DNA of 64,000 nt from assembly GCA_028564705.1 (NCBI GenBank), contig JAPXFQ010002461.1, positions 868,001 through 932,000 of the forward strand, in the 5' to 3' direction. How positions within the stretch are numbered: the stretch's first letter is position 1; each line of letters begins with the position of its first letter. The stretch comes from Apricaphanius iberus (lineage: Eukaryota > Chordata > Actinopteri > Cyprinodontiformes > Aphaniidae). The notes beneath the pieces are model-generated. The model searched no databases, had not been told where the DNA came from, and worked only from the letters and a program-made list of their open reading frames with translations. Positions 57,082-64,000 of this stretch are shown here, piece after piece. The translations under genes were made by a program, and so were the position numbers.

Positions 57082-57089
57082 GTAAGGAG

Positions 57090-60000
57090 AACATGGAAAA
57101 AGGAGGTGACACCATTCAGCAGGATGTGTGAGTGACAGTCCAACAGATGTTCTTAATAACGATTCTGTTTACAAGGAGAACAAGCCAAGATCTAATTGGA
57201 AGTGCCTTGACAGGAGGAGATCAGGGCATTATTGTAATTACAAGAGATCTAAGAAGGAAACATGTTCCAAGCTCATTTCTATATCTACTTTTGTATCAGT
57301 AAAAGTAATTGTACATTATAAAAAACGTTTTTCATGCTTGTATTAGAAACATTAGATACTAAAAGCCTTTTTGTTTTGTTTTAGGTTAAAACTCATTCAT
57401 TTCTCCAGTTTAGTGTATTTCTTTAGTTGACAATTTCTATCACACTTCTTAAACTTAGATTTGTCTAAAACCTAACTCCTGACAACTTTTGGATTTCTCC
57501 TCTGTCACTTGGGCTTATTTAAACAGGAGTGTCAGCCATTACAGGCTTGGCAGCTGCACTGAACTGGAGCTCTGATCCTCTGTGGGAGTCATATTATCAT
57601 ACAGAACGATGGCGGCTGCAAGGGACTCAGGCTGGGGCCAAAGGGCAAAACATTAACTCTCTTGCTCTGACATTACCCAAAGTAGTAGGGATACAACAGT
57701 GTATGTTTTATATGGAGGTAAAATGTAAAGCTGGAACATTAAAGCACTCCAGGGGTGATCAAGTCTCCTGGCCTTTTCATTCTGCTGCATATTTTAATAA
57801 CTGTGTCATCAGAAAAATAATAAACACAGTAATTAATCCTATAATCTGTAGTTTGAAATCTAGAATCACAAAATGCAATGTATCTGCAGAGACACAAAAA
57901 CAAGAACCTATAGTAAAATTCTACGTTCCACCAGTAAAATTTTTTTTTTTTTTTGGGGGGGGGAAATATTTATTTTCACTCAAAGAGAAAAAGCTCATGC
58001 AGGAAGTCGGAGTTCTGCAGAAAATATTTTGCATATCTGGCGAGAGGTGGGTTTTTTCCCCTTTTCGAGTGAATAAACTGCACTGATTAATGGAAATGTA
58101 ATTATCAGTGGGTGTAGCTCCTTTACTGAGATCTTTAAACAGGTACAGCTTTCTCCTCCTTCAGCACGAAAACATGAACACTTAAATGAATATGCTTTTC
58201 TGAAGTGAATTGGATATGTCGAGTTGGGCCTTTTATGTGTGCTCTAATCTGTCTCTAGTCGTTCGGTGTTTTGACAGTGAAGATCGAGGCCGGGGTGATA
58301 TGAAACCGAAAAAAAAACCACAAGCATGTTGTGTGCAGACGATGTTCTGCAGCTGTAAGAAAATGAAAATTGGGCTACACACACGACCTAACGGACAGAT
58401 TAAACTCGGTTAATTTTGGTAGGTTTTTTTTCCCTCACACTGTGGATTGAAATCTGTCCGGATTATCGGAAAGGCCTCACTAAATCAGGGTTTGCGGATG
58501 TCCTCTACACACATTTTATTTTCACGTCTTTGTGTTTTTATCCAATGCTCCAAATCATTTGAATCATTTGTGCATTTAAAATAAATTAGTAATCGTTTAT
58601 TTAAACGCATCCTAATGGTGACATGTTGGGGGAAATTTGTCGTTTCTTGGTATGTAGCGCCTAAAAAACAGAAGATTAATTTGGCCGAGAGAGTCGAATA
58701 TAATTCCGTCCTTGTCCAGTAGGCGGTGCTGCTGACCTGTATTCTAACACAATCAGCAGCCTTTCCTGCATGCCCGCCGCCGCCTTTCACATTCATGACC
58801 ACAAAACTCAGCCTGAAAGTTTGCGAACGTTTGGGAATGCGGAAGGATGAGGCCCGCGGTAGATCAACTGGACTGAAGGGGATTTATTTCAGGCTTTGTG
58901 ATATCTCACTAAAAAAAAAAAATATACATATTTAAAATAAAATAAATACATATTTTTATCTAAAAAAATTTAAATGTCTAAAAAAATGATTGCTTTACTG
59001 GGAGAACTATGAAACCTGATTATTACTATTTTCCCTTTTATTATTTTTTTCATAAAGCATTACACGAAGTATATTGGAACTATATATTTGTTTGCCACAA
59101 ATTAGTCAAACTTTTGTATTTAAATTTCATCCAAATTGTATTATCAATAAACAAAATTATCAATAAATAAAATAGTGCTTGATCAGTTTTTTCTAATACT
59201 AAGTAATGCGAGAGGGTGGAAGAGAAAAGAAATAATCAAAACCATTTAGAATAGTTTTTGATAAACTCTTTACCAAAATATAAAAAAATGTAATATAATA
59301 TATTTGGAGGGTGAACACTTGCTTTTAGGTTTATTTTAATATTTTTTTCTCAGAAGAAATTATGTAAATTTTAAAGCAAAGCAATACTTAAATATAAATA
59401 GCTATGTTTTTCCTTAAAATTTAAACGTGTATTAAAAAATAAAATGTTTTCTGATATATGCATGGAATATTGTCAACATGGAAACAAAGTTGATGAATAT
59501 ATTTCTCCAATGTGGCATTTAAATCTTTTTATCCTGTTGTGTGGCAGTGAATGCTTTATATTTAAGAAGTTAACAAGTTTGACTTTAAGTGCTGTCACTG
59601 AAGCTGGTTAAAGCTGGATATAAACTTCAATTATTCCTCTAACGGACCCTTTCCTGACCACAAGTTTTCTTAAAATGGCTTGTTTTTCCTAAGTTTAGAT
59701 ATATTCATATATATTGCAATTTAATAATAAACACATCAACATTACCTTTTTATTACTAGACACTGCAACACACAACTAACAAGCCCCAATGACCGAACCA
59801 ACATCTTCTGTTAGCTTTGGATAAAAATGTTTAGGTAGAGATGGATTAACGCTGTTAGAATTTACCCATAATTACATTTAAACTTCCAAGATTTGAATGA
59901 AAAATATTTTATATACTAATATATTTAACACTTTTTAAAATAAAAGTAATGTTTATTGTGCTGTCACAATAAATTCGCTTTATGTTTATTGGAAGTCCCT

Positions 60001-60600
60001 TGCCTTTCATTATTTGTTAATATTGTGTAGCTCATATAGGCTATTAATATTATAATAAACATACTAGATCATAAATATTAATAGGACTATGCTGACAAGA
60101 CAAAGAGAGCTTTCAGGACAAACAAGCAATTTAACAAGAAAAATATTTTGTGCTGAAAAGAGACAAAAGGAAAATCCACAGTATAAGCATCAAGTGGAGA
60201 TGTTTTTGTTTTTTCAAACCCAAACCTCAGAATCTACTTCTTTTTTTTTCACCCTTACCACAATGAAATAAAACGATTTAATGAGGCGGATCTTGGATAT
60301 GCCCTCCATTTGGCAAATGAGCTCTATGGTTTGAAAAAAAAAAAAACTTGTAAGCTGCTTAAGAATCCAAAAAAGCACGTTTTCGAAAGCGTGGAGTTGG
60401 AAAGGAAAAAAGACGCTCAGGGTTTCCCCCATGCGCTTTCCAAACATGTCTCAAGCAAGAAGGTATCAGCCTTGGCTGCGCGGTGTGTGAGAGGTGTCAA
60501 AGAAAGGTGGGTTGAGCTGAACACGCTTCTCTACTATGGTCTGGAGCCTTAGTTGCTATCCAAACACAAATAAACAGAGGGGAACATTGGAGTTAATGAT
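57090..60600. other. Upstream region of osr2, no gene seen
   Basis: Mostly free of recognisable repeats, which is unusual for this window. A 185-codon + frame (57529-58083) includes a T16 G7 tract translated as F-F-F-F-F-G-G-G and has no domain, so I treat it as chance. 58880-59500 is very AT-rich. Regulatory elements for osr2 may lie here. Confidence 0.45.
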
Positions 60601-60689
60601 AGAGGAGGGGGGGTGGAGGCGTGTCGGAGGGCGGGCTGAGCGCTCCAGAGTCCCGGAGCCCTAAAAAGTGAAGAACCGCACACTTCCAG
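60601..60689 (+). promoter_or_regulatory. Probable osr2 proximal promoter
   Basis: A G-rich block ('aggagggggggtggaggcgt') is followed by a GC-rich stretch and a weak TATA-like 'ccctaaaaagtg' (60659-60670). This is the only GC-rich promoter-like sequence just upstream of the first exon. The initiation site is not fixed by sequence alone; around 60690-60700 is a guess. Confidence 0.45.
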
Positions 60690-60936
60690 CCCCAGCTTCG
60701 GACGGGACTCCCACGCTGCTGTTCCTGTCTCTCCTCCAAAACCTCTTCGCCTCTTTCCACAACTTTTCACAACTTGTCACATCCCAGCAAAGGTCCGAGA
60801 CATCAGAGTTTGGCTGCATGGCTACATGAAAGTTTCATGGACTTGGATGTTGGAAACGTTTTATTGGAGCTCGTCGCCTGTGTAGTTACTGTGGATTACT
60901 GACATACCGCAGGACCCTTGGCAGTTACTTATTGGG
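60690..60936 (+). other. Probable osr2 exon 1 (5' untranslated)
   Basis: The segment ends at 'ttattgggg' with donor 'gtaaga' (60937). The next good acceptor on the strand is the one before the coding exon. It carries two upstream reading frames: a three-residue M-A-T (60818-60829) and a 19-residue frame starting at 60826 and ending at 60885, which overlap. Vertebrate osr2 genes have an untranslated first exon, which fits. The 5' limit is assumed. Confidence 0.5.
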
Positions 60937-62735
60937 GTAAGATTGTGTTTGGCAGGGTGCATGTCAGTACGCCGCGGGGATAGGAGCCAGCCTCACTTGT
61001 TAGATCACTTTTAAAAAAGAACTATACATCTATTTAGAAAACTGAAGTTTTGCTGTTTCACTGCGTCCTGAGCCAAATGGATCAAACCAAGGGTCGGCTT
61101 TAATTAGTAATGAAATAGGCTGGTAACAATGTGCAAGACTAGACAGCTGCCTCTGATGACAACCGACATGAGGACGTCTCACGATGTGACATCACTGACC
61201 TCTTGTCCAGAGCGCGAGGCGTCACTGAAACCGACAGTGGCCTTCGCCTTTGGAAATACATTTAAACCGTCTCTGACTAGACATAAGAAAGCGATGGGAA
61301 GTTAAAGAACAGGACAGTCGGGCTGCTGCTAAAGGGAAAAAAAGAAGTCCAAAGGTGAGGCGAGAACGAGCTGAATGAAAGCTGCTCCAGTGGCCAATGA
61401 ACAACAAGTCTTAACGGTGATTTATGCTGCACCTGTGCAAAATGATATTTAACCCCATTGCATGTGACAGAGGAAAGCAAAGTCCAGAGAATTCAATCAT
61501 ACTTGCAGCAAAATAAAAGAGCATGTGCAGCCTCTCCAACCACCGGCTGCACAGCGCTTCAGATAAATGTGTCATCTCCAGGTGTGTGCAGTGATCTAAG
61601 ATCCACAAACGTAAAGAGCGCGCAATAATATTTGGTCTCAAAATAGGCGTTGAAAAAACTCTTAATTTTCATTCGTGTTCAGAGATCTGAGCGTCTGATC
61701 GCCGTCTGTCTGCTGGATCATTTCCAGTTCCAGTTTCACCATATGGAACGCTTAATTTCAACTCTTTTTCTTCTTTTTTTTGTGGGGAAAAACTCAACTT
61801 GTACCCAAGTAAGTACCCGCAAAAACGGAACCAGGCTAGTTCTCTTCAGCTCACCTAATCTGTCCCAAGTTAATGGCCTACAGGTAAAGAGGCAGGTCGC
61901 TTTTATCACTGGCATATATGGTTCTGTGAAATATTGGCCTATAAATGGAAAGATGTAACTTTGCCAAGAGGGACTGGAGATGCTACATTTATAAATATGG
62001 ACTAAATTGAATTAAAATAAATTCTGTCTTTAAATTAAATCAGATCGGCTCCAGTAAAATCAACGATCCATTTCATGAAAGGTTTTTTAGGCTACTTACT
62101 AATTCATTCAGTATTTTTCTGCCTTCTTTTCCAAACGCTGAAACTCTGCGGGCCAGTCAATCTGAAAAAAAAAAAGAAATCTTCTTCTTACACGGAGAAC
62201 ACTTGTTCTGGGCTGTGAAGCCTCCAGAACCATGTCTCATCAATTACTCCTTCTGACACGTAATGCGTCACTCAGCGTGATCTGAAATCCGTATTTGCTG
62301 TGATAATTGATGCCATATGACCTAAGTATCTTACACATTCTCGATGTAGACTGATTTCAGTTTCAAATTGTTTTTTTGATTTTTTTTTTTCTCTGATAGA
62401 CTTATTTTAAGACGCAAACGCAATACCGTGTATAATATTACATGTTCGAACGTAAATATGGCTGCGGGTGAAATAAATGTTAAAAAAACTAAGTAGGTCG
62501 TTCATTATATTTTCCTGGTTAAATAAAAAAGCGGGAAAATTTCTGCTTTAATTATGGTTAAATATAACATGGGATTTTTTTTATTGTATTATTATTTTAG
62601 ATATTTAAAAGGTATTAGACAGCTGTATTTATGCATACGTGCGTTTTACTGTATTTTGACGGCCATCTAATTGCTTACCGTGACCTTGGCGCAAACTCAC
62701 AACTTTCGTTGCTTTATCATTCTTGTCTCCCACAG
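60937..62735 (+). other. osr2 intron 1
   Basis: About 1.8 kb from donor 'gtaaga' to acceptor 'ttgtctcccacag'. A second acceptor-like 'cattcctctgcag' follows at 62756, so the exon may start at 62736 or 62757. Both precede the start codon. The intron contains short CpG-bearing stretches near 61170-61230 and no recognisable repeat or gene. Confidence 0.55.
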
Positions 62736-62770
62736 GGTTTCCACATTCCTCTGCAGAGGTCTGAGCCGAA

Positions 62771-63417
62771 ATGGGGAGCAAAGCTCTGCACGCTCCGATC
62801 CCCCTACACCCAGCCCTCCAGCTCACCAACTACTCCTTCTTACAGGCCGTCAACACTTTCCCTGCTGACCAGCTGCAGGGACTGTACGGGCTGAGTGCGG
62901 TGCAAACCATGCACATGAACCACTGGACTCTTGGTTACCCGCACATGCAAGGACTGAGGTCGACGATCACCGCGGCCGCCCAGGGTCTGGTGGATCCCAG
63001 AATCCCCTTTCCGGCGTTGCCCTTCACGGCGGCCGCGCAGCTCTTCCATCCGAAACAGGCTGCCGTTACGCACGGCGTCCCTCCACATCACAAGGACAGA
63101 CCCAGGTTTGACTTTGCCAACCTGGCCCTCGCTGCCACTCAGGAGGACCCGCCAAAGGCTGCGGACCTGGCAAAGCTGGCGTCGGGATTAGGGGGGGCCA
63201 TCTCCGAGCTGAGCAAGCTGTCCCCCGACAGAAAACCCACCCGGGGCAGACTTCCGTCCAAGACTAAAAAGGAGTTTATTTGCAAGTTCTGTGGCAGGCA
63301 TTTCACCAAGTCCTACAATCTGCTCATCCATGAGAGGACCCACACGGACGAGCGGCCATACACGTGTGATATTTGTCACAAGGCTTTCAGGAGACAGGAC
63401 CATCTGAGAGACCACAG
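62771..63417 (+). CDS. Odd-skipped related 2 transcription factor, main coding exon
   Basis: Osr2 is a nuclear C2H2 zinc-finger protein acting in vertebrate limb, kidney, palate, tooth and joint development. This exon encodes residues 1-215 plus two bases of residue 216. The start M-G-S-K-A-L is the invariant N-terminus of the Osr family, and the ATG has G at -3 and +4. Landmarks are [13 protein letters not shown] (16-28), [21 protein letters not shown] (37-57), [17 protein letters not shown] (113-129) and [12 protein letters not shown] (158-169). Finger 1 uses C171, C174, H187, H191. Finger 2 starts with C199, C202, H215. The Q-T-M-H-M-N-H-W segment and F-H-P-K-Q separate osr2 from osr1. The exon ends at 63417 before 'gtgaga' in phase 2. 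It is GC-rich compared with its surroundings. The residues around 66-70 and 86-90 are Ala-enriched compared with mammalian Osr2. Confidence 0.95.
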
Positions 63418-63811
<394 letters not shown>

Positions 63812-64000
63812 GCATGACCCCAACCTTAAATGCTGAACAATCATTCTGCTGCATGCATGGGGGATGTGGATTTATAAAAAAAAGAAAAGAAAAAAAAACG
63901 ACTGCATTTGGCCTATTGCCTAATTAAAACTTGAAAATTATCCCGTAAATTTCTCACTAGAAGCTTACAAACTTAAAACTGACATATAAGTGTATTTGGA
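63812..64000 (+). other. osr2 intron 3 or retained 3' sequence (window end)
   Basis: Sequence after the last visible donor. It contains an A-rich tract (63875-63898) and no further coding signal. The next osr2 exon lies beyond the window. Confidence 0.6.

Noticed and set aside
57529..58086. 185-codon + strand open frame upstream of osr2
   Set aside because: No recognisable domain, passes through a T/G homopolymer, and a frame of this length is expected by chance in 64 kb of six-frame AT-rich DNA.

Overview
The window looks like a teleost fish genome. It is AT-rich, has no bacterial-style dense coding, and is full of fish-type transposable-element relics: several Tc1/mariner families, L2/CR1-like and L1-like LINE fragments, hAT-like and Harbinger-like MITEs and solo LTRs. 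The one confident gene is a vertebrate zinc-finger gene with GT-AG introns. No species is claimed.

The gene is osr2 (odd-skipped related 2), + strand, at the right edge: a probable 5' untranslated exon ending at 60936, the main coding exon (ATG 62771, donor after 63417) and a third exon (63694-63793) completing three C2H2 fingers. A donor at 63793/63794 shows that at least one splice form continues beyond the window; reading through it gives a short 254-residue form. About 25 kb upstream on the - strand is a 54-codon decayed kinase exon (36917-37078) that matches the catalytic loop of MST1/MST2. In human, STK3 (MST2) lies head to head with OSR2, so this is probably a fossil of the ancestral neighbour. 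It has lost the HRD and DFG motifs.

The other ~60 kb is repeat-rich and intergenic. Left part (1-16 kb): fragments of a dispersed repeat, a broken L1-like LINE, three copies of a repeat with a THAP-like zinc-finger reading frame, and two solo LTRs (8440-10008 and 14087-14728). Middle (18.7-24.1 kb): an L2-like LINE 3' half, then an element with terminal inverted repeats holding a nested MITE, then a long AT microsatellite. From 25.9 to 33.7 kb there is a Tc1 graveyard: a deletion derivative, a nearly full-length element with a broken transposase, and an older relic split by a LINE, a hAT-like MITE, unclassified DNA and another Tc1 element. Right-middle (38-55 kb): more Tc1 relics, a second copy of the 1.57-kb solo LTR with a tiny 82-bp retroposon inside it, and a - strand LINE interrupted by another LINE and a MITE. 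From 55 to 60.6 kb the DNA is mostly non-repetitive and precedes osr2; it is the likeliest place for proximal regulation.

I found no CRISPR, operon, tRNA or rRNA gene, and nothing I would call a new biological system. The most useful leads are the kinase fossil, the 82-bp retroposon with a 13-bp target duplication, the THAP-bearing repeat family, the 22-23 kb inverted-repeat element, and the unusual promoter position in the paired solo LTRs. All repeat calls were made by eye and from remembered family features; no alignment or database search was run.
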